From Microbacterium sp. Gd 4-13 (GTDB lineage Bacteria; Actinomycetota; Actinomycetes; Actinomycetales; Microbacteriaceae), in assembly GCF_003095395.1 (NCBI RefSeq), contig NZ_QEIJ01000004.1, forward strand, positions 124,001 to 188,000: DNA of 64,000 nucleotides, written 5' to 3'. Positions within the stretch are counted from its first letter, which is position 1, and every line of letters starts with the position of its first letter. Positions 16,863 to 25,033 of this stretch are shown in pieces. Below the pieces are notes generated by a model. The model searched no databases, was not told the DNA's origin, and was given only the letters and a program-made list of their open reading frames with translations. The position numbers and the translations under genes were made by a program.

Positions 16863-17660
16863 ATGACCTCTTCCCCTGAGCCGCGGCGCGGCACCCGGTT
16901 CGTGATGACGTGCATCGGGGTGGGCCTGCTCGCGGGCCTGCTTTCGGGGCTGTTCGGGGTCGGCGGCGGAACGGTCATCGTGCCGCTCCTCGTGCTGATC
17001 CTCCGCTTCGATCAGCGCCTCGCCGCGGGCACGTCGCTCGCCGCCATCGTTCCGACCGCGTCGGTGGGAGTGATCTCGTACGCCGTCCACGGTTCGGTGG
17101 CCTGGATCCCCGCGATCATCCTCGCGATCGGCGCCGTGATCGGCGCGCAGATCGGCACCTGGCTGCTGCCGAAGGTGTCGCAGACGGCGCTGCGGTGGGC
17201 GTTCGTGGCGTTCCTCGTGATCGTCATCGCGAGCCTGTTCTTCATCATCCCCTCGCGCGACGCCGAGCTGGAGCTCACCTGGCTCAGCGGAGCGGGGCTC
17301 GCCACGCTCGGTGTGATCACCGGCGTCTTGGCGGGGCTCCTCGGCGTCGGAGGCGGCATCATCGTCGTGCCGGCGCTGATGCTGCTCTTCGGCACGAGCG
17401 ACCTCATCGCCAAGGGCACGTCGCTGCTCATGATGATCCCCACGGCCATCTCGGGCACCGTCGGCAACCTCCGCCGCAAGAACGTCGACCTGCGCGCCGC
17501 CGCCATGATCGGTCTCGCCGCGTGCACGACGACGGCCCTCGGCGCGTGGATCGCGACGCTGGTCGACCCGTTCGTGGGCAACGTGCTGTTCGCGGCGTTC
17601 CTGGTCTTCATCTCCGTGCAGATGGCGATGAAGGCGATCCGCGGACGCCACCAGCGCTGA
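16863..17660 (+). CDS. TSUP-family sulfite/anion exporter-like membrane protein
   Basis: This 265-residue membrane protein of the TauE/SafE (TSUP, DUF81) family has about eight hydrophobic helices. It shows the two repeated family motifs: GLLSGLFGVGGGTVIVPLL near the N-terminus and VLAGLLGVGGGIIVVPAL in the second half, each followed by GTSL and a Pro-rich turn. Members export or import sulfur-containing or carboxylate anions; the substrate here is unknown. An in-frame ATG lies 132 bp upstream (16731), but the extra 44 residues are not membrane-like and overlap a terminator-like hairpin, so 16863 was chosen, with GAAGCGAG as a weak ribosome binding site. Confidence 0.85.
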   Translation: MTSSPEPRRGTRFVMTCIGVGLLAGLLSGLFGVGGGTVIVPLLVLILRFDQRLAAGTSLAAIVPTASVGVISYAVHGSVAWIPAIILAIGAVIGAQIGTWLLPKVSQTALRWAFVAFLVIVIASLFFIIPSRDAELELTWLSGAGLATLGVITGVLAGLLGVGGGIIVVPALMLLFGTSDLIAKGTSLLMMIPTAISGTVGNLRRKNVDLRAAAMIGLAACTTTALGAWIATLVDPFVGNVLFAAFLVFISVQMAMKAIRGRHQR

Positions 17661-17716
17661 CGTCGCGCGCGGTCGGCGGCCGGAGGAGTTCGGATCCGGC
17701 TCGGTAGGATGGTGCC

Positions 17717-18166
17717 GTGCCCGTGAATCCCGATCTGGTCGGCCGTGTCTTCCCGCCGACCCCTCCCTACCTGGTCGGGCGAGAGAAGGTGCGCGAGTTC
17801 GCGCGCGCCGTCTTCGCCGTGGCCCCTCAGTACAGCGATCCCGAGGCCGCCCGGGCCCTGGGCTACGCCGACGTCGTCGCGCCCCCGACGTTCGCGATGG
17901 TCGTGCAGGACATCACTCTCCAGCAGCTGCTCGCCGAGCCCGAATCGGGCATCGAGCTCTCGCGCCTCGTGCACGCCGAGCAGCGCTTCCGCTACAGCCG
18001 TCCGATCGTCGCAGGCGACGAGTTGACCGCGACCCTGACCGTGGGCGGCATCCGCACGCTCGGTGGCAACGCGATGGTCACCAGCGACGCCGAGATCGTC
18101 GACGCGGCCGGTGCCCACGTCGTCACAGCCACGAGCGTGCTGCTCGTGGGGGAGGGGGAGGCATGA
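17717..18166 (+). CDS. MaoC-like dehydratase, N-terminal-type subunit (HadA/HadC-like)
   Basis: This 149-residue hot-dog protein (VGRVFPPTPPYLVGREKVREFARAV, then YADVVAPPTFAMVV and HAEQRFRYSRPIVAGDELT) matches the MaoC N-terminal-domain subunit of actinobacterial (3R)-hydroxyacyl-ACP dehydratases. It lacks the catalytic Asp-x-x-x-x-His pair, which sits in its partner encoded directly downstream with an ATGA overlap. The pair placed before murB is a conserved actinobacterial arrangement. The GTG start has a TAGGAT box at 17705-17710, six bases upstream, indicating a leaderless mRNA for this three-gene unit. A role in fatty-acid elongation is inferred from the family. Confidence 0.88.
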   Translation: MPVNPDLVGRVFPPTPPYLVGREKVREFARAVFAVAPQYSDPEAARALGYADVVAPPTFAMVVQDITLQQLLAEPESGIELSRLVHAEQRFRYSRPIVAGDELTATLTVGGIRTLGGNAMVTSDAEIVDAAGAHVVTATSVLLVGEGEA

Positions 18167-18567
18167 CCGACCTCGCCGTCGGCGACGTGATCGCCGAGCG
18201 CTCCGTGCACCTGACCCGCGAATCGCTGGTGCGGTACGCGGGGGCCTCGGGCGACTTCAACCCCATCCACTACCGCGACGACGTCGCCGTGGCCGTCGGG
18301 CTCCCGGGCGTGCTCGCCCACGGCATGCTGACCATGGGGATCGCGATCGGCACCGTCGAGGAATGGCTCGGCGACCCGGCGCGCGTCCTCGAGTACGGCG
18401 TGCGTTTCACCCGTCCGGTGCTGGTCGACCCCGAGGCGGGCGCCGACGTGCACGTCTCGGCGAAGATCGGCGCGCTCGACGACGACACCGCTCGCATCGA
18501 TCTCACGGTCACCGCCGCGTCGACCACCGTCCTGGGCAAGGCCCAGGTGCGGGTGCGTCGGGCCTGA
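18163..18567 (+). CDS. MaoC-like dehydratase, catalytic subunit (HadB-like)
   Basis: This 134-residue R-hydratase has the hydratase-2 motif YAGASGDFNPIHY with the catalytic Asp and His, followed by GLPGVLAHGMLTMG, as in HadB and MaoC proteins. It overlaps the upstream subunit by four bases (ATGA) and ends two bases before murB, so the three genes are coupled. With its partner it should dehydrate 3-hydroxyacyl thioesters; a fatty-acid synthase II role is known for mycobacterial relatives, while the substrate in this organism is inferred. Confidence 0.88.
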   Translation: MTDLAVGDVIAERSVHLTRESLVRYAGASGDFNPIHYRDDVAVAVGLPGVLAHGMLTMGIAIGTVEEWLGDPARVLEYGVRFTRPVLVDPEAGADVHVSAKIGALDDDTARIDLTVTAASTTVLGKAQVRVRRA

Positions 18568-18569
18568 CC

Positions 18570-19706
18570 ATGCCCGAGACCGAACCCGTCGCGCTCGCCC
18601 GTCTGACGACGCTGCGCACGGGCGCCGCGCCCGCCCGCATGTTCGAGGCCGGAACGACCGACGAGCTCGTGACGGAGCTGCGCGAACTCTGGGCAGCGGG
18701 CGAGCCGTGGCTCGTGATCGGGGGCGGGTCGAACCTGTTCGTCGGAGATGAGCCGTTCGAGGGCACCGTCGTGCGGGTGCGCACGTCGGGCATCGAACCG
18801 CTCCCCGGTTCGCGCCCCGGAACGCTGCGGCTGCGCGTTCAGGCCGGGCACGACTGGGACGCCCTCGTCGCGTACACCGTGGCGCACGGCCTCGCCGGAA
18901 TCGAGGCCATGTCGGGCATCCCCGGCACCGCCGGTGCCGCGCCCGTGCAGAACGTCGGCGCCTACGGTCAGGAGATCGTGCAGACCCTCGTCGAGGTCGA
19001 GCTGATCGACGAGGCCACCGGCGACGTCTCGGTCGTCGCTGCGGCCGACCTCGGACTCGGGTTCCGCACGTCGGTGCTCAAGCACCACTACGGTTCGGTG
19101 CCGGAGCGTCCGGCCGTCGTGCTGTCGATCACCCTCGAACTCGCCGTCGTCGGTGCGGGGGAGATTCCGGTGGCGGGCGAGCAGCTGCGCACGGCGCTCG
19201 GGCTCGAGCCCGACGCATCCGTCTCGCTCTCGTGGATCCGCGATCACGTGCTGACGACGCGCGCCCGGAAGGGCATGGTTCTCGACGACGCCGATCCCGA
19301 CACGTGGAGCGCCGGGTCGTTCTTCCAGAATGCGATCGTCTCGGAGGCCTTCGCCCGCACGCTTCCCGCGGAGTGCCCGCGCTGGCCGCTCGCGCCGTAC
19401 GTCGACCCGGTGACGGTGATCCCCCTCGCCGCCTTCGACGGAGTGGTGCCGCCGCCGGTCACGGTCACGACCGAGGTGAAGGTGAGCGCGGCGTGGCTGA
19501 TCGAGCACGCCGGGCTGGGTAAGGGGTTCTCGCTGCCACGATCGCGTGCGGGGCTCTCGACGAAGCACACCCTCGCCGTCACCAACCGGGGCGGCGCGAG
19601 CGCCGGCGAGATCGCGCAGCTCGCGCGCTTCACGCAGCAGCGCGTGCAGGCCGAGTTCGGCCTGCTGCTGCAGCCCGAACCGGTGCTCGTCGGCGTCGAC
19701 CTCTAG
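18570..19706 (+). CDS. murB: UDP-N-acetylmuramate dehydrogenase MurB
   Basis: This 378-residue FAD enzyme reduces UDP-GlcNAc-enolpyruvate to UDP-MurNAc in peptidoglycan synthesis. FAD-binding motifs are LRTGAAPARMFEA, WLVIGGGSNLFVGD and GIEAMSGIPGTAGAAPVQNVGAYGQE. The catalytic-Ser region is SAGSFFQNAIV, and the C-terminal Glu follows in AGEIAQLARFTQQRVQAEFG. The length fits the actinobacterial, type I MurB. The ATG at 18570 lies directly after the stop of the MaoC gene; the open frame further upstream overlaps that gene and was rejected. Confidence 0.94.
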   Translation: MPETEPVALARLTTLRTGAAPARMFEAGTTDELVTELRELWAAGEPWLVIGGGSNLFVGDEPFEGTVVRVRTSGIEPLPGSRPGTLRLRVQAGHDWDALVAYTVAHGLAGIEAMSGIPGTAGAAPVQNVGAYGQEIVQTLVEVELIDEATGDVSVVAAADLGLGFRTSVLKHHYGSVPERPAVVLSITLELAVVGAGEIPVAGEQLRTALGLEPDASVSLSWIRDHVLTTRARKGMVLDDADPDTWSAGSFFQNAIVSEAFARTLPAECPRWPLAPYVDPVTVIPLAAFDGVVPPPVTVTTEVKVSAAWLIEHAGLGKGFSLPRSRAGLSTKHTLAVTNRGGASAGEIAQLARFTQQRVQAEFGLLLQPEPVLVGVDL

Positions 19707-19720
19707 CGAGGGTCCCGGGC

Positions 19721-19739
19721 CCGCCGACAGGATCGGCGG
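19721..19739. terminator. Dyad between murB and the aminotransferase gene
   Basis: CCGCCGA and TCGGCGG form a perfect 7-bp stem with a 5-base loop, placed 14 bases after the murB stop in a convergent gap of 78 bp. It has no T tract, so it is a plausible bidirectional terminator rather than a certain one. Confidence 0.4.
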
Positions 19740-19784
19740 TCGTGACGTCGCCGGACGCTCTCGCCGTCGATGTGTCGGCGGATG

Positions 19785-21002
19785 CTACGCGAACAGGCGC
19801 TGGAGGCGGCGGACGCCCTCGAGCAGCTGGGCGTCGCCGAGAGCGTAGGACAGGCGCAGGTAGCCGCTGGGTCCGAAGGCCTCGCCCGGGACGACGGCGA
19901 CCTCGGCCTCGTCGAGGATGAGGTCGGCGAGCTCGAGGGTCGTGGTGGGGGTCTTGCCCGCCCACTCGCGTCCGAGGAGGCCCGTGACGTCGGGGTACAC
20001 GTAGAAGGCGCCGAGGGGGTTCGGAACCGTGACGCCGTCGATCTTCGAGAGCTCCTCGACGATGAGCCGGCGGCGACGGTCGAAGGCGAGGCGGAACTCC
20101 TCGGCCTCGTCCTGCGGGCCGGTGAGAGCGGCCAGGGCGGCGCGCTGGGCGACGTTGTTGACGTTCGACGACAGGTGCGACTGCAGGTTGGCGGCGAGCT
20201 TCATCGCGTCGGCGGGGCCGACCATCCAGCCCACGCGCCACCCGGTCATCGCGTAGGTCTTCGCGACGCCGTTGACGAGGATCGTCTGCGCGGTGAGGGC
20301 CGGCACCGCCTCGACGATCGACACCGCGCGAGCGCCGTCGTAGACGAGGTTCTGGTAGATCTCGTCGCTGATGACCCACAGGCCGTGCTCGAGAGCCCAT
20401 TCGCCGATGGCCGCGGTCTCTTCGGGCGTGTAGACGGCACCGGTGGGGTTCGAGGGAGAGACGAACACGAGCACGGTCGTGCGGTCGGTGCGAGCCGCCT
20501 CGAGCTGTTCGACGGTGACCTTGTAGTCCTGGTCGGCGCCGGCGAACACCTCGACGGGAACACCGTCGGCGAGTGCGATGGCCTCGGGGTAGGTGGTCCA
20601 GTACGGCGCGGGCAGCAGCACCTCGTCGCCCGGGTTCACCACGGTCTGGAAGGCCTGGTAGACGGCCTGCTTTCCGCCGTTGGTGACGATCACCTGCGAG
20701 GGCGAGACCTCCCAGCCCGAGTCGCGCAGGGTCTTCGCCGCGATCGCCTCGCGCAGCACGGGGAGACCGGCCGCGGGGGTGTAACGGTAGTTGGCGGGGT
20801 CGGAGAGCGCCTCGGCCGCAGCATCCACGATGAACGACGGGGTCTGGAAGTCGGGCTCGCCCGCGGCGTACGAGATGACGTCGCGGCCTGTGGCCTGCAG
20901 TGCCTTCGCCTTGGCGTCGACCTTGAGCGTCGCCGACTCGGCGATCGCGCTCAGCTTGTTCGACAGGGCGGGTGTGCGGGAGGAGGGGGCGCTGGTCGTC
21001 AC
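19785..21002 (-). CDS. aspC: Aspartate-type aminotransferase, class I
   Basis: This 405-residue PLP enzyme has the class I aminotransferase signature: [13 protein letters not shown] near the N-terminus, [39 protein letters not shown], the [13 protein letters not shown] aspartate region and the PLP lysine in [15 protein letters not shown]. Similar genes are placed between murB and tRNA-Trp/secE in Streptomyces and relatives, and murB is next to it here. The substrate is probably aspartate and aromatic or related amino acids. The GTG start has a TAAGCT box six bases upstream on the minus strand (complement of 21009-21014), so the mRNA is probably leaderless. Confidence 0.92.
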   Translation of the reverse strand: MTTSAPSSRTPALSNKLSAIAESATLKVDAKAKALQATGRDVISYAAGEPDFQTPSFIVDAAAEALSDPANYRYTPAAGLPVLREAIAAKTLRDSGWEVSPSQVIVTNGGKQAVYQAFQTVVNPGDEVLLPAPYWTTYPEAIALADGVPVEVFAGADQDYKVTVEQLEAARTDRTTVLVFVSPSNPTGAVYTPEETAAIGEWALEHGLWVISDEIYQNLVYDGARAVSIVEAVPALTAQTILVNGVAKTYAMTGWRVGWMVGPADAMKLAANLQSHLSSNVNNVAQRAALAALTGPQDEAEEFRLAFDRRRRLIVEELSKIDGVTVPNPLGAFYVYPDVTGLLGREWAGKTPTTTLELADLILDEAEVAVVPGEAFGPSGYLRLSYALGDAQLLEGVRRLQRLFA

Positions 21003-21149
21003 GCCCCGAGCTTATCCGGCGACTCGTGCGGTTACGTAGGCTCAGCCGGTGTTCGACGGGGTGCCGGGCACGTCTCGATCCTCGAGCGTCTGCCCGAGGC
21101 GCTCGAGCGGGTGGCCCGCAGCATCCCGAGACCCTGACAGGCTGGGGGG

Positions 21150-22088
21150 ATGAGTCCCGCCGACCCCCGCGCGTACGACCTCGAGGCGCTCCGCGAGCGC
21201 GTCCTGCCCGAGACGGGAGGAGCGGTCGACGAGAGCATCCCGCAGCTCGCCGACGCCGACCCCGACCTGTGCGGCATCGCCGTGGTGCTCGACGACGGCA
21301 CGGTGCGCGCGAGCGCGCAGGCCGATGTCGCGTTCGGCGTGCAGTCGGCGGTGAAGCCCTTCCTCTTCGCGCTCGCGCTGCTCGACACCGACGGTGAGGC
21401 GCTCGACCGCATCGGCATCGAGCCGACCGGTGAGGCGTTCGACGCGATCAAGCTCGAGAGTCACACCGGGCGTCCGCCGAACCCGATGGTCAACGCCGGC
21501 GCGCTCCTGACGGCGGCCCTGGTCGACGGCGACGATCCCGACGCTCGTACCGAACGGATCGTGCGCGGCCTCTCGGCCTTCGCCGGTCGCGATCTCGAGA
21601 TCGACGACGAGGTCGCGCGCTCCGAGCACCTGCTGGGCGACCGCAACCACGCCCTGGCGCACCTCATGCGGGCCGAAGGCACTCTCGAGGTCGGAGCCGA
21701 CGATGCGGTCGCCGTCTACGCCCGGGCCTGCGCGGTGCTGGTCGACGCGCAGACGCTCGCCGTCATGGGCGCAACCCTCGCGCTCGGCGGGGTCAACCCC
21801 GTCACGGGCGAGAGGGTCGTCCCGACGCGTGTCGCCCGCGACGTGGTGTCGGTGATGGCCACGTGCGGGGTCTACGACGGCTCGGGGCGGTGGATGCGCG
21901 CCGTCGGCGTGCCCGCGAAATCGAGTGTGTCGGGGGCGATCGTGCTGTCGGTGCCCGGGATGCTGGGCGCCGCGGTCGTGAGCCCGCCGCTCGATGAGCA
22001 GGGCACCAGCGTGCGGGGCCGCATCGTCAGCGAACGGCTGTCGGCCGACCTCGGGCTGCACGTCTTCGGGTTTCCGGCCGGCGGCTGA
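21150..22088 (+). CDS. glsA: Glutaminase A
   Basis: This 312-residue enzyme of the serine-dependent glutaminase fold hydrolyses glutamine to glutamate and ammonia. It shows the family blocks QLADADPDLCGIAVVLDDGTV, FGVQSAVKPFLFALAL with the catalytic Ser-x-x-Lys, GRPPNPMVNAGA, and GVYDGSGRWMRAVGVPAKSSVSG. The length is typical. The ATG has a CAGGCT box (21138-21143) six bases upstream, a weaker version of the leaderless pattern seen elsewhere. It stands alone, divergent from the aminotransferase gene. Confidence 0.92.
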   Translation: MSPADPRAYDLEALRERVLPETGGAVDESIPQLADADPDLCGIAVVLDDGTVRASAQADVAFGVQSAVKPFLFALALLDTDGEALDRIGIEPTGEAFDAIKLESHTGRPPNPMVNAGALLTAALVDGDDPDARTERIVRGLSAFAGRDLEIDDEVARSEHLLGDRNHALAHLMRAEGTLEVGADDAVAVYARACAVLVDAQTLAVMGATLALGGVNPVTGERVVPTRVARDVVSVMATCGVYDGSGRWMRAVGVPAKSSVSGAIVLSVPGMLGAAVVSPPLDEQGTSVRGRIVSERLSADLGLHVFGFPAGG

Positions 22089-22165
22089 TCGCCCGGAGCA
22101 TCGTTATCGCTCTGTTGCGTGGGGGCCCGTGCGGCCCGTTTAGCGTGGAACGAGGGGGTGCGCTG

Positions 22166-23185
22166 ATGCGTCGAGGATCGGTCATCGCGGCGGTCTGTGG
22201 CGTCGCGGGGATGCTGCTGCTGAGCGGATGCGGGGGAGCGCCGGGAATCGTGCCCGAGCCGCGGGGCGAGGCGAGCATCGTCGACGAGATGGTCTGCGCC
22301 GACCCTCTGGGCGAGGCCGAGGGGTCTGCGACGGCCGGCACCGTGCCCGCCGGATTCGCCCCCGTCGCCGTCTACCGCTGCGGTTCGTTCGCGACGCGCG
22401 AGCTCGACGGCGGCGCCGTGTGGTCGGGCACCCTCGTCGAGCGCTTCGAGGGAGACCTCGCACCGCTCCTCTCGGCGCTCGACGCGCCGAGCGACCCGCG
22501 CTGGTTCGGCGCGTGCGCGGCGAACATGGTCATCGCGCCGGACCTGTGGGCCGAAGACGCCGCCGGCCGGTTCGTGCGTCTGTCGTACCCGTCGACCGGG
22601 TGCAGCCAGCCGAAGCTCGACGCCGTCGACGAGCAGCTCGCAAGGCTCGTCGTCGCCGACGAGGTCTTCACTCCCCTGTCGATCTTCTCGACGCCCGAGG
22701 CCGTTGCGGCCGGGTGCGAGACGCGGGCGAGCGTCACGGTGCTGAACGTTCTGACCTCCGACCTCGAGACCCCTCGGGCCGCGCCCGCCGACGAGGGCAG
22801 CGGCGAGAGCGTCGCGACGATCCCCTACGACCCTCCGGCCCTCCCCGCCGCGGCGGACGTCGAGGGCATGCGCGTGTGCGTCTACGCCTCCGACACGACG
22901 CAGGGCGGCGTGCGCATGATCGGTGACGAGGGGATCTTCGCGGGCGTTCTCCAGCTGGATGCGGCGGATGCGGCGGCCGCGCTCGCCGAGGTCTCGGGTG
23001 CCGCGGAGGTGAGCGCCCACTGCCCGGAGGTCGCGTCGCGGTTCGTCGTCGCGCAGCCGCTCGGAGCGCGCAGCGGCGCCGAGGGGTTCACGGTCGAGCT
23101 GGACGGCTGCCGCCGGGTGGTCGATCCCGCGTTCCGTACCCTCGCAGCATCCGAAATGCTCATCTCGCTCATGACACCCTCGTGA
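22166..23185 (+). CDS. Secreted lipoprotein of unknown function
   Basis: This protein of 339 residues begins with a short basic N-terminus, a hydrophobic stretch and the lipobox LLSGC near residue 20, so it should be anchored outside the membrane by lipidation. The mature part has many cysteines (for example CADPL, YRCGSF, CAANM, STGCSQ, AGCETR, VCVYAS, SAHCPE, LDGCRR), more than usual here, suggesting disulfide bonds. I do not recognise a domain. The ATG at 22166 is preferred over 22115 because of the signal sequence and the GAGGGGG ribosome binding site before it. Confidence 0.75.
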   Translation: MRRGSVIAAVCGVAGMLLLSGCGGAPGIVPEPRGEASIVDEMVCADPLGEAEGSATAGTVPAGFAPVAVYRCGSFATRELDGGAVWSGTLVERFEGDLAPLLSALDAPSDPRWFGACAANMVIAPDLWAEDAAGRFVRLSYPSTGCSQPKLDAVDEQLARLVVADEVFTPLSIFSTPEAVAAGCETRASVTVLNVLTSDLETPRAAPADEGSGESVATIPYDPPALPAAADVEGMRVCVYASDTTQGGVRMIGDEGIFAGVLQLDAADAAAALAEVSGAAEVSAHCPEVASRFVVAQPLGARSGAEGFTVELDGCRRVVDPAFRTLAASEMLISLMTPS

Positions 23186-23190
23186 CCGTT

Positions 23191-23229
23191 ACCTACAGGT
23201 TGTAGGTTTCAGCCTTAGGGGTGTAGGTT
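23191..23229 (+). promoter_or_regulatory. Operator dyad and -10 box of the TetR gene
   Basis: ACCTACA (23191-23197) and TGTAGGT (23201-23207) form a perfect 7-3-7 palindrome. A third half site TGTAGGT lies at 23222-23228 and overlaps the TAGGTT box (23224-23229) that sits six bases before the TetR ATG. This is the expected layout for autorepression of a leaderless TetR transcript. Confidence 0.65.
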
Positions 23230-23235
23230 CGACGC

Positions 23236-23814
23236 ATGCCCCGAGCCCACCTCACGACCGCATCGGTGATCGCCGACGCCGCCGCGCTCGCCGACAGCGA
23301 CGGTCTCGCCGCCGTCACGGTCTCGGCGGTCGCCCGCCGGCTCGGGGTGAAGCCCGCGAGCCTCTACGAACACGTGGCCGGGCTCGGCCCGCTCCTCGAC
23401 GGAGTGCAGGTTCTGGCGCTCGGCGAGGTGGCAGAGCGCACCGCAGCGGCGGTGGCCGGGCGTTCGGGGCGTGAGGCGCTCCGCGGCCTCGCCGACGCCC
23501 ACCGCGAGTACGCGATCGCGCGGCCCGGGGCATGGGCGGCGTTGCAGCGACCCGCCTCGCCGGCCGTCGCCGGGTCGCCTGAGGCGGCGCGTGTCGCTGG
23601 TCTCCTCCTCGCCGTCGTGCGGGGTTACCGCGTTCCCGACGACGACCTCGTCCACGCCGCGCGGCTGGTCGGAGCGACCGTCAACGGCTTTCTCGCCCTC
23701 ACCCGTGCCGAGGCGTTCGCGCACCGCCCCGACTCCGAGGACGCCTCGTGGACGGCGGCCGTCGACGCCCTCGACCGCGCCCTCGATTCGTGGCCCGAAG
23801 GAAGCGACTCATGA
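23236..23814 (+). CDS. TetR-family transcriptional regulator
   Basis: This 192-residue regulator has an N-terminal helix-turn-helix (LTTASVIADAAALADSDGLAAVTVSAVARRLGVKPASLYEHVAG, written here only as the block from residue 6 to 49). Its C-terminal all-helical domain contains a WAALQRPASP stretch, like the WHG (TetR_C_33) group. It overlaps the following SGNH hydrolase gene by four bases (ATGA) and probably controls it together with itself through the ACCTACA-ggt-TGTAGGT dyad upstream. The ligand is unknown. Confidence 0.88.
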   Translation: MPRAHLTTASVIADAAALADSDGLAAVTVSAVARRLGVKPASLYEHVAGLGPLLDGVQVLALGEVAERTAAAVAGRSGREALRGLADAHREYAIARPGAWAALQRPASPAVAGSPEAARVAGLLLAVVRGYRVPDDDLVHAARLVGATVNGFLALTRAEAFAHRPDSEDASWTAAVDALDRALDSWPEGSDS

Positions 23815-24962
23815 TCTCCACACCGTTCACCCCCGACCTCGTTCGCGGGGCGGCCGAACTCGAGACCGTCGCGCGGGGTGTGACCCCGCACCGTCTGCCG
23901 GCGTGGGTGGGGCGGCAGTTCCCCGACCCGCAGCTGCGCTCCATGGAGGCCCAGCCCTCCGGGGTGTGCCTGACGTTCGAGACCGCGGCGACGGTGATCG
24001 AACTCGTCACCCATCCGTCGCGCGTCGCCTACCGGGGCTTCGATCGGCCCCGGGGGCGCATCGACGTCGTCGTCGACGGTGTGCTGCGGCGGCGCGACGA
24101 ACTGGCCGGGGGCGACAGCGTCGAGGTCGACCTGCAGACCGGCGGCTCGACAGCGCGCCCGGGCGGGACGCACACGACGCGGGTCGACGACCTGGGAGAG
24201 GGATCGAAGGTCGTCGAGATCTGGCTGCCCCACAACGAGGCGCTCGACCTCGTCGACCTGCGCACCGACGCGCCGATCGCGCCGCTCACCGACCGTCGGA
24301 GACGGTGGGTGCACCACGGCAGTTCGATCAGCCAGGGCTCCAACGCCGTCGCACCGACCGAGATCTGGCCTGTGGCCGCGGCCCGGGCTGCGGGCGGCAT
24401 CGAGCTGCGCAACCTCGGCCTCGGGGGCAGCGCTCAGGTGGATCCTTTCCTCGCGCGGGTGATCCGTGATGCTCCGGCGGACCTGATCAGCGTGAAGCTC
24501 GGCATCAACGTCGTGAACCTCGACGGATTCCGCCTGCGCACCTTCGTGCCGGCCGTGCACGGATTCCTCGACACGATCCGCGACGGCCACCCCGACACGC
24601 CCCTTCTCGTGGTCTCGCCGATCTTCTGCGGCATCCACGAGTCCACTCCCGGCCCCGGTGCGTTTGATCCGACGAGCTTCACGACGGGCCGGGTGCGGTT
24701 CGTCGCCACCGGCTCCCCCGCCGACGTCGCGCGGGGGAGTCTGACGCTCGAGGTGATCCGCGACGCCCTGCGCGCAGTCGTCGAGACACGCTCCGACGAC
24801 CCGCACCTGCACTACCTCGACGGGCTCGATCTCTACGGCGCGGCCGACGCGGAGGCTCTGCCGCTCCCCGATGCGCTGCACCCCGACGCCGAGGCGCATT
24901 CCCTCATCGCGCGGCGCTTCGTCGAGCGCGCCTTCGGCCGCGGCGCTCCGTTCGCCCGCTGA
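23811..24962 (+). CDS. SGNH/GDSL-family hydrolase
   Basis: This 383-residue protein has an N-terminal jelly-roll-like part (about residues 1-165) and a C-terminal SGNH esterase domain. The nucleophile is in WVHHGSSISQGSNA near residue 170, the Gly in NLGLGGSAQVD, the Asn in KLGINVVNLDGF, and the catalytic Asp/His in PDALHPDAEAHS near the end. Members act on acetylated sugars or other esters; there is no signal peptide, so it is probably intracellular. The ATG overlaps the TetR stop, so the two are co-translated. Its stop codon overlaps a 56-bp palindromic element. Confidence 0.82.
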   Translation: MISTPFTPDLVRGAAELETVARGVTPHRLPAWVGRQFPDPQLRSMEAQPSGVCLTFETAATVIELVTHPSRVAYRGFDRPRGRIDVVVDGVLRRRDELAGGDSVEVDLQTGGSTARPGGTHTTRVDDLGEGSKVVEIWLPHNEALDLVDLRTDAPIAPLTDRRRRWVHHGSSISQGSNAVAPTEIWPVAAARAAGGIELRNLGLGGSAQVDPFLARVIRDAPADLISVKLGINVVNLDGFRLRTFVPAVHGFLDTIRDGHPDTPLLVVSPIFCGIHESTPGPGAFDPTSFTTGRVRFVATGSPADVARGSLTLEVIRDALRAVVETRSDDPHLHYLDGLDLYGAADAEALPLPDALHPDAEAHSLIARRFVERAFGRGAPFAR

Positions 24963-25016
24963 AAGCCCGAAACACCCGGAGCGCGCGGGCGCAGCATCCG
25001 GGTGTCTCGGACTCTC
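24961..25016. repeat. 56-bp palindromic element, copy 1 (terminator-like)
   Basis: Arms of 20 bases, GAAAGCCCGAAACACCCGGA and TCCGGGTGTCTCGGACTCTC, pair with a few G-T-type mismatches around a 16-base loop (24981-24996). It lies between the convergent SGNH and aceB genes, overlapping one stop codon and ending 18 bases from the other. Two more copies of identical length are at 26688 and 36081. The position suggests a bidirectional terminator or an mRNA-end-protecting repeat. Confidence 0.85.
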
Positions 25017-25033
25017 AAGCGATGCCGGGCCCG

